DNA from: Bedellia somnulentella
Lineage: Eukaryota; Arthropoda; Insecta; Lepidoptera; Bedelliidae
Assembly: GCA_963576735.1 (NCBI GenBank)
Contig: OY755171.1
Coordinates: 6,014,001 to 6,078,000, forward strand
Reading direction: 5' to 3'
DNA: 64,000 nt
Shown: one piece after another, positions 52,625 through 64,000 of the stretch
Layout of the letters: each line of letters opens with the position of its first letter
How positions within the stretch are numbered: the first letter of the stretch is position 1
The notes under the pieces: model-generated
Database searches by the model: none
What the model saw: only the letters and a program-made list of their open reading frames with translations
What the model was told of the DNA's origin: nothing
Translations under genes and position numbers: made by a program

Positions 52625-54120
52625 GTAGATAAACTCTACTGGAAACGTTGTAGTGGTGTAAGGTCTCCGTACATGGAAGCGATAGATGCGTCGCGAAGAG
52701 TTTGATTCGACAAATGTGTTGCGAGGTAAAACCTCCTCGTTATAAATCCTATTAATATTATAATTGTGAAAGTTTTTTCAATAAAAAAATATTCCCCTTA
52801 CAGAAAAAGTTGTCGGAGAATAGGTAAATATTAAAATATAAAAGTTATATTTTTTCAATGACATCATAATTTACATCACCTTACACATTCTGACTATGTA
52901 ACTATATAATGTATGTGTTCTAAACAATTTCTTAAAAACTTTAACTTAAAATAAACCTGCAAAATTAAAAGTTTGTTTTGACAATGTCCTCAAATTTATT
53001 TATTTTTTTAATAATCAGCACTTTCAACAACTGCTGGAAAAAGTCGAGCTATTTCGTTGATGTTTCCAATTGAAATTCTGAATTGTTTACAGTGAATTTC
53101 AACAAACAAACACAGGCCGACTAAAATCAAACCAAATTCAAGCCACAGTCCACAATGCAATATTCATTCACACATCTGCAACTTCTGCAAGCCAGTGTCT
53201 GTCAATACAAACAAATCAGAGAGCCCTGTGCAACACCACGAACAAACAAACAAAAATACATACCTAAACATTTCCGCTTCGTACTGTTTACTCTCAATAA
53301 GCCAAGCGAAACAAGGAAGTGACTGCAATTTGACTGCAGGAAGAGCTTTAAGTCGTGTAATCACTTGAAATGATTAGTTGTGTAATCTATTAGAAATATA
53401 CAGACACAAGGAGATAGTTCCCATTGGGGACGATAAGACTATTAATTCTTCATGCTTTACGATCCTGGCAAACTTCGTGACCTGGTGACCTGGTGAACCT
53501 CTCAAACTTCATCTATATTCATCAATATTTTCATACAAACCCCGGGAGCTGTTTTTTGAAGCACATTCTCTATTTGTTCTAAATGCGTCCCTCTGTGGCT
53601 CTATTAATCTTTTCAGCACATACTTTCATACTTTCTTTCTACTATTACATTATATATTTTAGATAGTATCGTCAAAAAATATGTAAGTGAATTGAATTAA
53701 TGGTATAATCAGTGATACGTAAAATTTGACATTATCACACCTTCGAACTCGTAAGGAGTAAGTTATATATATATTTTAAACCTAGAAATATGTAAAGTAA
53801 CGTCTCATTTCATTTAAATAAAATTTTCTTACGTTATATTTCCTGAGAGTAACAGGAACGGAAAAAGCCAGGGCGCAATAAAATGTACTCGCACTTTCAA
53901 TTCGATTGAATGTTTTTATTATTCCGCCAGTGAGTAAGTTTCATTTCCTTGGGTTGCTACCATTGCAAAACATTAAAATGCTTGAGCTTAAATGTTGATG
54001 ATGAATGAATTTTATAAATTTCAAACTATCGAGTGATTTTAAATAGATTTTGGTTTATTATATTAAGTTGGTTATTATTTATATTATGACAAAATCATAT
54101 TTCACGAATCTTCTATCTAT
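52625..54120. other. No supported gene
   Basis: AT-rich with short frames only. Confidence 0.4.
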
Positions 54121-54134
54121 CTATATCTTCTATA

Positions 54135-54480
54135 CTATAATAAGACTGTACCGAGGTCAAAACTGTACATTATCTATACTATAATAAGACTGTACCGAGG
54201 TCAAAATTGTACATTAAAGAAAAAAATACAAAAACCAGTGGAATATGTCTTATTTTCGATACGGAAGCCAAATTGCTATTTTTGAAAAAATGTCTGTCGT
54301 TCTGTCTGTATGTCCGGTCATCACGTTAATTCTACCGGACAGATCTTAATCAAATTTGGCATGAATGTTGCTTATACTGGTGGCCAACAAATAGGATATC
54401 ATTTATCCCGGATTTAGCAAGGGTTCCCATAGGAGCATAACAAAAACATAAATTTTATATGGCTCCCCATATTTAAACAA
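54135..54480 (+). repeat. Dispersed repeat Family F with a 44-bp direct duplication
   Basis: ATCTATACTATAATAAGACT with GTACCGAGGTCAAAA stands twice (about 54129-54172 and 54173-54216). Then CTGTCTGTATGTCCGG and GCAAGGGTTCCCATAGGAGC. A related piece (GCAAGGGTTCCCTCGGGAGC) is at 750-800. Confidence 0.55.
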
Positions 54481-55017
54481 TTCATTTTTTCATCGGACGA
54501 CATTTTTAACAAACTCTTCACTAATAGTCGTTTTGAAAAAAATTAGGTTTTCATCCAAAAAAAATTACCATTTAATTGTTTGTCAATAGTATGACTACTA
54601 GAAAATAAAGGTTATCAAAAATTTTATGCCAACGTCAACGTCTTCCAGGCGTAGCGATTTACCGTTTGGCTAATACTAATCGGACGGAAGACCCAGGTTC
54701 GAACATCGGGGACCACAATATTTTTGTGTTTTTTTTTGTTTGTGATAGCCTAGAATAATAGGAAGCAATATTCCTTCTTTTTTCATGCAACAATGCGAAT
54801 ATGTATGAATTAAGATAATTGAACGTACATTGCATGTATATTTCGTATTCATTTGGTAGGTTTGAGAATACGTTTATAACTTTTAATTTTTTAACTACGT
54901 TTAAACCAATATTCCCATAGATATATTATGCTGTACTTACGAACAATTTAAAATTCTGTTTAAGCCTTAGAATGCATACGTTGTAAATAGTAGCATATCT
55001 CCATTTTAATTTAGTAC

Positions 55018-55555
55018 CGCAATCTATGACTGATTGGCTGCAAACTCACACATCACCAACGGTCAGTGTAGGGGGCAGCACCGGGCCGACACGGCACGCC
55101 AAAGTGGTATCCATACTTGCTAAAGATATTCTCATTTTTGAACATAGGTACTTGGTACAAAATGGTTTCTTTCATGATTCTTATGAACAATTAAAAGGTA
55201 TATAAAGGTATATGAATATATGAAATTCATCTATCAATCGTTCATGTGTATATACTAACGGTTATAGATCCAAAAAAAGGGTAGCCACAGCTTCAGAGAT
55301 AGTAATTCTTTATCCGGTTTTGGAAGTGGAATTTGGAAAGGGTAGTCAAATGGGTCTCCAACTGCGTCGCCCAATAATCACTTAAAAACCTCAATATTCT
55401 TTATATTCTTTGAACTGACGGCGTGAGAATATGTATGTATGACAACAACCGCGGGAATGTAAATAAAGAAATAGAAGTTGAGATGGTATTTTGGATGTAA
55501 ACCGGATGCAAAAAAATGTAGTCCACGCGGACGTAGTCGCGGTTAAAAAGCTAGT
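55018..55555 (+). repeat. Dispersed repeat Family H copy (H3)
   Basis: GATTGGCTGCAAACTCACAC and GTAGGGGGCAGCACCGGGCC at the start, ATATTCTCATTTTTGAACAT, the Family B-like block, and GTAGTCCACGCGGACGTAGT with AAAAAGCTAGTA at the end. Same order as H1 and H2. Confidence 0.7.
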
Positions 55556-55600
55556 ATTATATAAATATTTAGTAGTAGCTAGTACAATATAATATTATAT

Positions 55601-57299
55601 AGAATAGAATAGAATAGAATAGAAAACTCTTTATTGTACATCAAATATGGAAAAACAATTACAAATACACAGAATGAATTAACAAAAGTACAATTGGCGG
55701 TCTTATCACTAAAAGCGATCTCTTCCAGACAACCTTTGAATGGAGAGGTCAATAAATTAGAGTCATGTGAGATAGATGTACAACAACATGGTGAAACTGA
55801 TGACTATGCGTTAATCTGCTTAAACAATACAACAATCCAGTCATACTTAAATCTAGTTATATAATAATAAACTATTAACAAACATATAAATACTATGATA
55901 CAATAAATTAAAACTACATACAAATATTATGATACATATTTTTATTTATATACTTAATATATATAATTTAATTTGCAACAGTATTATAGCGTTTCAGTGA
56001 GGTAGTGCTTTTTTACCATATCCTTAAAAATAGATTGGGATTTAGCCTGACGAATCTCTACCGGAAGTGCGTTCCACAATTGAACAGCCTGCACAGTGAA
56101 GGAGGAGCCATAGTAATTGGTTGAATGGGAGGGAATGCTTAATAGAAGATTATGTTCAGAACGTAGATTAAGATCGTGGGAAGAGGAGAGAAATTGAAAA
56201 CGTTCTTTTAGATAGAAAGGGGTGGCAGGATTGAATAAAATAGAGTGAAGGAGAGAAAGTGTATGTGCATTCCGGCGGAGACGAATAGGAAGCCATTTCA
56301 GTTGAGTGCGATATACAGATACATGATCATATTTCCTCAATCCAAAAATAAACCTAATGCAAAAGTTTTGGAGGCGCTCAAGTTTATTAAGTTGCTCTTC
56401 AGTTATATCAAGGTAGCAAGTATCAGCATAGTCAAGAAGGGGCAAGAGAAGTGATTGAGCTAACGCAGTTTTAGTAGCAGTAGGAAGAAAATTACGCAAC
56501 CTTCTGAGGGATCCCGCTGAAGCGAACATCTTTCGGCTAACCATTTCTAATTGTGGCACCCAAGATAAGGTGCTGTCTATCATTATCCCTAGGTTTTTAA
56601 CTGTAGGGCTAAAAGGAATTGATGTTCCGTCAAATAATATAGGCGGTAGTGACTTATAGTCGATCCTAGAAATAATTCGAGAACTACCGACTATAATTAT
56701 CTGTGTCTTATTTGGATTCACTTTTAGTCCATATGCTTCACTCCATTTCAAAATCCGCTCCAAATCAACATTAATCAAGTTTATGGACATATTTAATTGG
56801 TCAAAATTAGCCTGTGTGTAAATCTGAAGATCATCTGCATAAAGGTGGTAGGAAGAAGTTAGTTGAAGAGAAATACTATTAATAAATATAGCAAATAAAA
56901 GAGGAGACAACACACCACCTTGTGGAACACCGGCAGTTAACTCGCACCAGGGAGAGTAAGACTCCTCGATGCGAATACGCTGCCGTCGTCCTAGTAGATA
57001 ACTACGAAACCAGTCAATCACCGTTGGAGATATGTTAAGAGAACGAAGTAAAGCTAATAATATTTCGAAGTCAACTGTGTTGAAGGCACTACTGAAATCT
57101 AGCAATGCCAGGATAGTCAGCAGACCCTTATCCATCCCTAAACGAATGTCGTCAGTAATTTTGACAAGAGCCGTGACAGTACTGTGAGAAGGACGGAAAC
57201 CAGATTGAAAAGGATTAAGGAGATCATTTTTAGTGAGAAAGTCACTGAGTTGTCTATTAACCAATCGTTCAAGAACTTTAGAAAGGAAAGGGAGGATAG
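55601..57299 (-). mobile_element. CR1/L2-like LINE, 5'-truncated insertion
   Basis: Flanked by the 7-bp duplication ATTATAT (55594-55600, 57300-57306). The 3' end is an (ATTCT)n tail (55601-55624) preceded by AATAAA. The coding part begins abruptly inside the RT fingers. (ATTCT)-type tails occur in CR1-like LINEs. Confidence 0.85.
55984..57298 (-). CDS. Partial reverse transcriptase of a CR1/L2-like LINE
   Basis: About 437 open codons with no start codon of its own, because the element is 5'-truncated. It reads ILPFLSKVLERLVNRQLSDF, PFQSGFRPSHSTVTALVKIT, LLDFSSAFNTVD (motif with first Asp), VPQGGVLSPLLFAIFINSIS and YHLYADDLQIY (YADD), ending LWNALPVEIR. All catalytic Asp residues of the palm are present and the frame has no stop, so the truncated copy is young. 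Confidence 0.9.
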
Positions 57300-57321
57300 A
57301 TTATATGTGATAGTAATGCCG

Positions 57322-57565
57322 TAAATGCCGTGTAGGGTCGGCTTAGAATAGCACTATCCCATTTCTTCCGGTGGGTGTACGTAAGGGGCTTTAAATGGAT
57401 TTTTGGGCGGTGTGGTTGGACACCCATCATCAAACAACCTTCATTTTACCATCTTTTCCTCACAAAATAATCTAAAAGAGGCTGAGGAATTTTTAATTTC
57501 TTAGCTCTGGCTATCCCTTCTAGGGATCTTTAGCCGTGAGTATATGTATGTATGTATGTAAGTAG
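57322..57565 (+). repeat. Family B repeat copy (B13)
   Basis: GCCGTGTAGGGTCGGCTTAG to GCCGTGAGTATATGTATG. It starts about 20 bp from the CR1-like insertion. Confidence 0.85.
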
Positions 57566-57823
57566 TAATGGGTGTAAATATTTAAAATTATTTTGTTGAA
57601 AAATATTAATTTAAATCGACGAAATATATCAATAATGGTTATTCGATGAATATCTTTCTTTGTCTCTTGTTCTTCGTGTCGTGATATATCTATGTATTAA
57701 GTTAATTATAACTACAGTACTTATAAAAATTATACTTTCGTTTATGATTTCTTTACACAGCGGAGAAACACACCCAAGAAGTAGTTAGATTCTAGTCAGG
57801 TTTTTTTTAAAATCTTTTAAGTC

Positions 57824-57908
57824 TAAGTTTTTCTTTCCTTTATTTATTCTTTATTTATTAGTAATAATCCCCACATGAGGTTTTCATGAACAAAAAGATT
57901 TAAATTAT
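57824..57908 (+). repeat. Family C terminal fragment (C8)
   Basis: AGTTTTTCTTTCCTTTATTT, AATCCCCACATGAGGTTTTC and CAAAAAGATTTAAATTA: one terminus without the tRNA-like core. Confidence 0.7.
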
Positions 57909-58133
57909 CTTTTAAACAGTTACTTACATCCAAAAATACACAGGTTTATTCCCTTCAATGTTTATTAGTCGTACTCATGCCTCTGTTCATTGATCAAGTA
58001 ATTTACAATATGGAAAAACACAGAGTTGTACCTAAATATGCGATGGTACATCATTTAATTGTCATTATAAGCTCAGACCATATCACGTGGAAGCCCTGTT
58101 TTCCAATAATTGGGTTCTCTGATCTAGGAATAG

Positions 58134-58320
58134 TTATTGGATAGATGTTTTTCCGACCCAATCAATCTCTACGTCTCTAATATTTTTCAAATTAAGCATT
58201 TTAGCGTCGCAACACAACTGACGACGATCACGATCTCTTAAACGACCACTTGCGCTGCCGATACCCATTACCTTTCCAAGGCGTTCCAAAGTTGTTACAC
58301 GGTGGCTAAAACTGATAAAA
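58134..58320 (-). other. Unidentified open frame
   Basis: The minus strand is open for about 60 codons (HRVTTLERLGKVMGIGSASG, then RLRDRDRRQLCCD, NIRDVEIDW) up to TAA at 58134. It follows a possible TTATCAG acceptor. Composition is protein-like but I recognise no family. Confidence 0.25.
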
Positions 58321-58324
58321 GATG

Positions 58325-59460
58325 TTCACAGCTCACGTACAAAATTATTAATAAATTGCGAATTTCATGAAATTTTCCTTAACATCGAATATTAATTTTG
58401 GCCAATTTGACTCGTCACAGTCAGGTAATGACGCGTTCAACATGAATCTCATTATAAGTTAAAATAATTTACGGGTACGTTATTAACTTAGTTAAAAATG
58501 TTGTGGGGAACACTTCGGCAGTAACTTTTGATATAAAGTACTGATTTCACTGAATATTTTGAAGAAGGTTTGTAGGGAAAACCACTCCCAGATTTTAATA
58601 AATGTTTGCTCTTCTTTATATAGAGGCTGTCAAATCAATTAAAAGTGAAAAAAGCATAGTTATTAGCTTGTTAAGCCTGACTTAATGTTTCTAGATGATT
58701 GTGAGGAGATATACACTGGTTTGGTTTACAACATTTACGTGCATTGGTGAAGCGTGGTGCACGTGCAGCCGGGGTAGCATGAGGCGTGTGAGAGCCTAGG
58801 ACTGGGGTTCGTGAGTATGGTAGTTATGGAGTGTCCGACAGAGATTTGAAAACAAAAGAAAAGTAAACAAGTATGACGCGGCAATAGAGTTGTGGTGTGA
58901 ATAGCTTAATATAAAGTCAAGATAGAAGAGTAACAGCACTGAGGATACGAATTCTCGCAAAATTTTATAATTTACGTTGTCGTGGTGCAGGTTGACGCGG
59001 CCCTTTTGAATCTCGTTATTTATACTTTGCCCTAAATATGTGTTATAGACCATTTTACAATACTGAAAAAACTAATGATTTTCCCTTGATTGGTGTTATG
59101 AACCATTTTACAATTTATATAAAGTTAACCTTGAGCCAATTCTAAATTAGAATCGTCTTTTGACTCGGACATTGCTCTTGCGAACAATATAACAATCGCG
59201 CGTTTGAATGCTTTGTTAAAACGATCATAGATATTATCATCTTCAAATCCAAAAAGTTGCACAAGTTTTGCCGATATTTTCTGATATAATTCTTGAAATT
59301 GAAATGATAAAGAAAAATAATTTTAGGTGACAAGAATTAATAGATACTATTCAAGGCTGACTGAATTTTCGAATAGGGGATACTAGTTACATAAGTTTTT
59401 TTTACACTCGTACTTAAAATATTATTCATCTATGACCCAGGTTTTGACGAGATAATGGTT
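58325..59460. other. No supported gene
   Basis: AT-rich; short frames only. Confidence 0.4.
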
Positions 59461-59465
59461 AAGAT

Positions 59466-59784
59466 TCATCTTTTAATTTAAATCTTTTTGTTCATGAAAA
59501 TTATGTGATAGATTTAAATTATGTGATAGTTAGGCGTTTTCAACATTTGCATTCTATCTGAAAAGGTAAACAAGTGGCCTTCCGAATTAGTTAAAATTCG
59601 GAGGTAGGAAACGCAAACACTACTTAAACGTGTAAAAGAAATAAAGGATAGAAGAATTTCGCACTGGCAGCCAATTGACACGGTGTGGCTCAGTTGGCAG
59701 AGCGTCGGGGCGTATACCCGAGGTCGCGGGTTTGATTCCCGCTTGTGTCGAGGTTTTTCTTTCCTTTATTTATTCTTTATTTAT
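59466..59784 (+). repeat. Family C element (C9), nearly full unit
   Basis: Starts AAATCTTTTTGTTCATGAAA, then the spacer (GTGATAGTTAGGCGTTTTCA, GGAGGTAGGAAACGCAAACA) and a tRNA-like core (about 59677-59750), whose D-arm junction has a 2-nt insertion. Closes with TTTTTCTTTCCTTTATTTAT. Confidence 0.8.
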
Positions 59785-59879
59785 AAGATGCATCTTTTTA
59801 AAGCTAGTGAGTACAATAGTCAAAAATGTATGAGAACTAAATCTTTATTTGTTATTTTGTTAGTAGCAAAACATTAAAT

Positions 59880-60780
59880 GTTCTCCTTCGTCATTTTTGA
59901 TTTTTTTTTTATATAATATCATGAGGAACATTTACATACATTAGAACGTATGTGAAGTGACAGTTAACTAAAATTAAGCTAAACTAGCCCCTTTGTCCAC
60001 ATAATTGTACTGTAATGGCAAAATTCAAGACTTAGAAAACTAGAGAACAAAACACGCGTTGTTCAGAAAAGCCTGTACCTTTACCAACACTTAACTTACA
60101 AAGCATACTGTATATGTATAACATGATATCATTCTTTACATATTTTGCCGGCTGTAAAAAACAAAAATTTACGCCTCAAAACATATCGACAGAACCTAAT
60201 ATACGGTGGATCGTAAAGTTTTTCGTTTGAAAACTGTATTGTTCGGGCGTGCGCCAATGCGCGCGGTAACCGAACGAATAAACTCCCCAAGCTGACGTAC
60301 TGACTCGAAAATTGTATTTGCATCCAGAAATTGACTAGTTTTTGCAATATTTTTTTGTACCGTATCAATATGTATGTTGTTAATATTGGATTTTGTTCTT
60401 GTTGGCTATTGTGTTGGGAGATTTTTTGTTTAGAATTGGAAGTAATTGATTTTTGGGTTCTATGAAAAACAAATAGATTTTCTATTTGTTCAATGAACAA
60501 TGTTTTCCATGATTCGCAGAAGTACTTCTGATTTTGATATCGTAGTATTCCAATCTGTTTGTATAAAAAAGAAAGCAATTTACTTCGTAATTGGTTTTTA
60601 GATAATATCCCATTTAGAAAAACATAATTGTAAGTGGCTGCAAAGATACATTTGTCCTAATACTATGAAAAAGAGATATATTTTAAGTTTTAAACATGAA
60701 AATAAATTAGAAAACATATTTGGAATAAAATTATTTACATAACATAACATACATACATAATTTTACATTTAATATACCTG
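59880..60780. other. No supported gene
   Basis: A 149-codon minus-strand frame (60578-60129) is AT-driven and has no recognisable motif. Confidence 0.4.
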
Positions 60781-60975
60781 TATAACTATGAATATTCGTT
60801 TATAACAACACAATAGCGATTTTCTGTATCTTACTTTACTTTACTTACTTACTTCGCGTATTGTAATGTAGAATTTCATAATCTCCAATCCAATAGCTTA
60901 AAAGTTACAATTTGAAGTTGAGTTGATGTGTACATTTTTGCGACAGTAAAAATATGTTATCCATTACAACGCAAA
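60781..60975 (-). repeat. Dispersed repeat, copy G2 (inverse of G1)
   Basis: Inverted copy of 49684-49900, abutting SINE A10, whose tail begins in its last bases. Confidence 0.75.
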
Positions 60976-61262
60976 CATAACATAAACATAAACGTTCACG
61001 CCGTTTATCCCCGAAGGGGTTGGCAGAGGTACTAATACTTCTGAACATCACGTGACTTTGTCACCTGGTGTTCAGAGTACCCACGTTTTGCATGGACAGT
61101 GTACTCACGTGATAGAGGGCAGGCCTATCGCCGTTTTGTACGAATACACTGTCACATGACTAAGTACAACTCAGCCATGTGGGTTTCCTCACGATGTTTT
61201 CCCTCACCGTTAGCAACCATGATAAATTAACCACACATATGACTTTAGAAAAGACAAATCAC
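60971..61262 (-). repeat. SINE Family A copy (A10), head replaced
   Basis: Near-perfect body and tail. Where the tRNA-like head should continue (after 61260), a short inverted repeat of the element itself is found (TTTAGAAAAGACAAA and its inverse, 61242-61292), forming a hairpin. Confidence 0.8.
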
Positions 61263-61264
61263 AC

Positions 61265-63530
61265 AAAAAAGAAAAATTTGTCTTTTCTAAAATTATTTAT
61301 TGCATTAAAAATTAAATTATGTTTTTTTATGCCTGCAGATACTTTACCATTTATTGCTACTTTACAATCTTTCATGGTGAATCTGACTCGGCGTGTCTTA
61401 TATATACTTATACATACTAATAATAAAATACACTTTTTAAACTCTCGCGGTTTGAAGTCATTATACATGATAATCGCAACTAACCAAAGAATTATTTTTA
61501 ATCACTTAGGTGATATGTTTGCCCGATGTATCGACACACCTACTGGTGCCATAGTCACGGGCTGACTCGACGTAGATGGGCAAACATATCCGTATAATGT
61601 AAAATAATTTTAACAATGAGTTCATGCAAGTGTTTTTTTGTATCAGTAATAAATGTTTCTAAATGCTCTATAACTGTACTTAATTAAATGAAGTATTATT
61701 TAAAATAATATTTCAATGCGGGCTATCTGCTTAAAACATTAGATAATGCATTATTATCAATACAATATGTAACATATTAACATAAAATGAAGAAAACAAC
61801 AAACGTACATAAAAACATACTAATACGAAAATATTATTTAAGTCTTCTTTACCTTCTTTCTAAGTTGACATTTAACAGAAACAAATAGGCAACCTTACTA
61901 TTGCCCTGCCACAACAGCAAAAAAGCTCTTATAAAAACACGAAGATTCGTTACATGTATTTTTCCGAACCTATTATGTTCAGCCATCAAAGACGCCTTCA
62001 ATTTCTATTCATTTTGTCTCAACACGATAAGGAGACTATAAAAGGTGATGTTTTCAAGTTTACCGCTCTCACGTGTCGACTCCAATGAAAGGAAACTCAG
62101 AAACGTGTCTTCTGTGCGTCAATAAAAACACCCTTTCTGTTTCGTGGCGGTCTTATTCTAGAATAATAACTTATATTAGCGTACCCAAATTTGGAATAAA
62201 GGTTTCTTTATTTTATTTATTTAAATAAGGCACAGGTAATTTTACATTAATAAAAATTTAGTTGTGAAAACCCTTAAAGGTGTACACGACGTAGCATAAT
62301 ATTAAACTAATAAGCAATAGTATTTTTTATGAAATTAAAGATTATGCCATATTCGACACGACAACTACACACCACGACACCTATTTCAACAGCAAAAAGT
62401 ATCAAAATAAATCTTCCACAAAATCCAATGCATCTCTTTTATACAAAATATCTTATTTCTTCTATCAAATATATGTGTCCCTCAACTTATTTTATTTTAT
62501 AATCTTTATTATAGCATGATATTAATATTGGTTCGATTTGTTTATTTATTTTATATTTATTTAAGGCTGACTGCTCATAAATGATTGCTCACTAAAATGT
62601 AATTTCTCCTTATCAGATTTTAGTGTTCACCAAATTTTAGTGTTATTTTCTTCTTAACTTCCTGTAGCACAGTTACAACGGATAGCATAAAGTATTTACT
62701 GATTTATATAATACTGTTTATGTCGAACTTAGTATGTAAGTACCAGGCGGTACCAGAAAACCAGCTCCCCAGCAGTGTCCTGCGGATATTATTGGAAACC
62801 TAGCTGAGGTACTTTGCTTTTTGTTGCAATCTTTTGTCTTATTTTATTTGTAATGTTTTTATATGTTGTTATTGTGGTTTGGTAACAAATAAATATCTTT
62901 TATCTTTATTCGTTTAGATTAAGTAAATTAGGAAGAAAAGTATGCGACGTAGGCTGCTCCCTAACAAAGAACAAAATCCATGCACGAAAATTACTGAAAA
63001 TCTTGTATTTTATATGAAAATTTCATGCAATAAATGGCATGTTATTAAAAACATGTTAATTGGTATTTTTAATCAGAAAACGTAACAGTCAAATGCACCT
63101 TCTCAGTGATTTCATAGAAGCGGTAATTGGTTTACGCTGCTCAAACCGCCAATGGCAATACGCAACCATTTTATAAAACAAGAAACAAAATGTTCTTTGA
63201 AAACGTATTTATCACAGCCTATATATTCGTATTTCCTCATAAAATGTCTGAAGCGCACCCTCAATAGGATGATTTGGTTAAAGTCTACAACGGTTGACTA
63301 GTGCGGGTTGACAAAATTGACCAAAAATTTTTGTTCCAGCTACTATTGTTTAAAACGAAAGCTTTACACATCTAAATTATCAGGAAATTCGGTGTTTCAC
63401 TTTGAAATATCATAATAATTCTAGGATAGCAAACAATTTTAATTTCTGAGTGCAACTGAAAGTCTAACCCTAGAAGAAATAAACTCATCAAGCAGTAAAA
63501 AAGTACATTTCTTCCAAAACAATTTTTTTA
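61265..63530. other. No supported gene
   Basis: AT-rich. A 12-bp inverted repeat (ATATGTTTGCCC at 61512 and its inverse at 61578) flanks a 54-bp interval. Nothing else stands out. Confidence 0.4.
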
Positions 63531-63534
63531 TTCA

Positions 63535-63684
63535 TTATTCAAGTCCTTCCCATCCATTGGTTGAATAGAATACACCCGAAGCACGTTTATCTTGACATCG
63601 ATATTCTGCGTGTCGTGTGCAATATGTGCCAAACGGGGCGCCACTACGGTGATACCTCGCTTTTAAATTACATCCTGTATTTTT
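63535..63684 (-). other. Unidentified 49-codon frame with regular cysteines
   Basis: After a TAG the minus strand reads KNTGCNLKARYHRSGAPFGT, YCTRHAEYRCQDKRASGVFY, STNGWEGLE and TAA. Composition is unusual for this AT-rich region (Cys, Arg, Gly, Trp) and looks coding, as a last exon or a repeat-derived peptide. No ATG and no obvious acceptor. Confidence 0.3.
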
Positions 63685-64000
63685 CTAGCGTTCCTTGGAT
63701 TTAGGTTTTAAATTTATATGTGTTTTAATAGTGAAATTAAAATGTTTTGTGTGATCAATGTTAAATGTGTTTTTTATTTACTTTGGATTTTATTTTATAG
63801 CGTGCCTGCATTGTTTTTCGTTGCATGAACTAACTTACTTTAAGCAACAGAAGAGATGGCAAAAACTTTGCTTTTTTCTTTTTCAGTCTTTGGCTGTGAT
63901 AGAAAATTATCCAATATAATTAATATCTACTAATATTTTAGACGTTTACGCAAATTTGACTGAACCGATCAACATGAAATTTGTATACATAGTTTAAGAG

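Noticed and set aside
60129..60578. 149-codon minus-strand frame
   Set aside because: Composition follows AT-rich base usage and no motif, signal peptide or splice context supports it.
1..64000. CRISPR arrays, bacterial operons, riboswitches
   Set aside because: The window is eukaryotic; no regularly spaced short palindromic repeats or bacterial gene organisation is present.

Overview
The window is AT-rich, low-gene-density eukaryotic DNA. It has spliced exons with GT/AG borders, non-LTR retrotransposons, mariner, P-like and hAT-like transposons, and tRNA-derived SINEs. The repeat mix (a CACGTG-bearing tRNA-SINE, a short repeat ending in TATG microsatellite, mariners, LOA-type LINEs) points to an insect, most likely a moth or butterfly (Lepidoptera); this is inference, since no marker gene fixes the species.

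Only one host gene can be fully supported: a 12-exon minus-strand gene (47358 down to 31249) encoding a 620-residue secreted protein of the animal haem peroxidase family. Every splice site is GT/AG and every reading phase joins, yet the distal-histidine motif and the RGRDHG-type motif are replaced, so it looks like a maintained non-enzymatic or altered peroxidase. Its first intron (40630-47221) holds a 5.4 kb antisense LOA-type LINE and a 0.5 kb inverted-repeat element; other introns hold SINEs and a tandem array of a tRNA-like repeat.

Layout. 1-2.6 kb: a tRNA-SINE split by a 2.1 kb hAT-like insertion (8-bp duplication) that is itself packed with other repeats. 2.6-5.9 kb: mostly unassigned, with possible exon remnants. 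6.0-9.7 kb: a P-element-like transposon with 8-bp target duplication, about 38-bp terminal inverted repeats and a broken THAP-type transposase gene. 10.5-10.8 kb: fold-back element. 12.9-19.6 kb: inverted-repeat element carrying a complete LOA-type LINE with two intact ORFs. 20-22 kb: SINE copies. 22.4-28.5 kb: two broken mariners, each with a nested tRNA-like repeat (Family C), separated by a full-length SINE. 28.5-31.2 kb: LINE tails and AT-rich DNA. 31.2-47.4 kb: the peroxidase-like gene. 47.4-64 kb: no confident gene; a 5'-truncated CR1/L2-like LINE (55.6-57.3 kb), a 250-bp hairpin element, SINEs and microsatellites.

Repeat names used here are local: Family A = tRNA-derived SINE of about 380 bp; Family B = about 240-bp repeat ending in (TATG)n; Family C = short element with a near-cloverleaf tRNA-like core and inverted termini; Family D = 3' end of a non-LTR LINE whose tail resembles Family B; Family E, F and H = other dispersed repeats. 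The most unusual material is Family C (flanked by 11-13 bp duplications, nested in both mariners, and tandemly arrayed at 33.7-34.5 kb) and the peroxidase gene with lost catalytic motifs.
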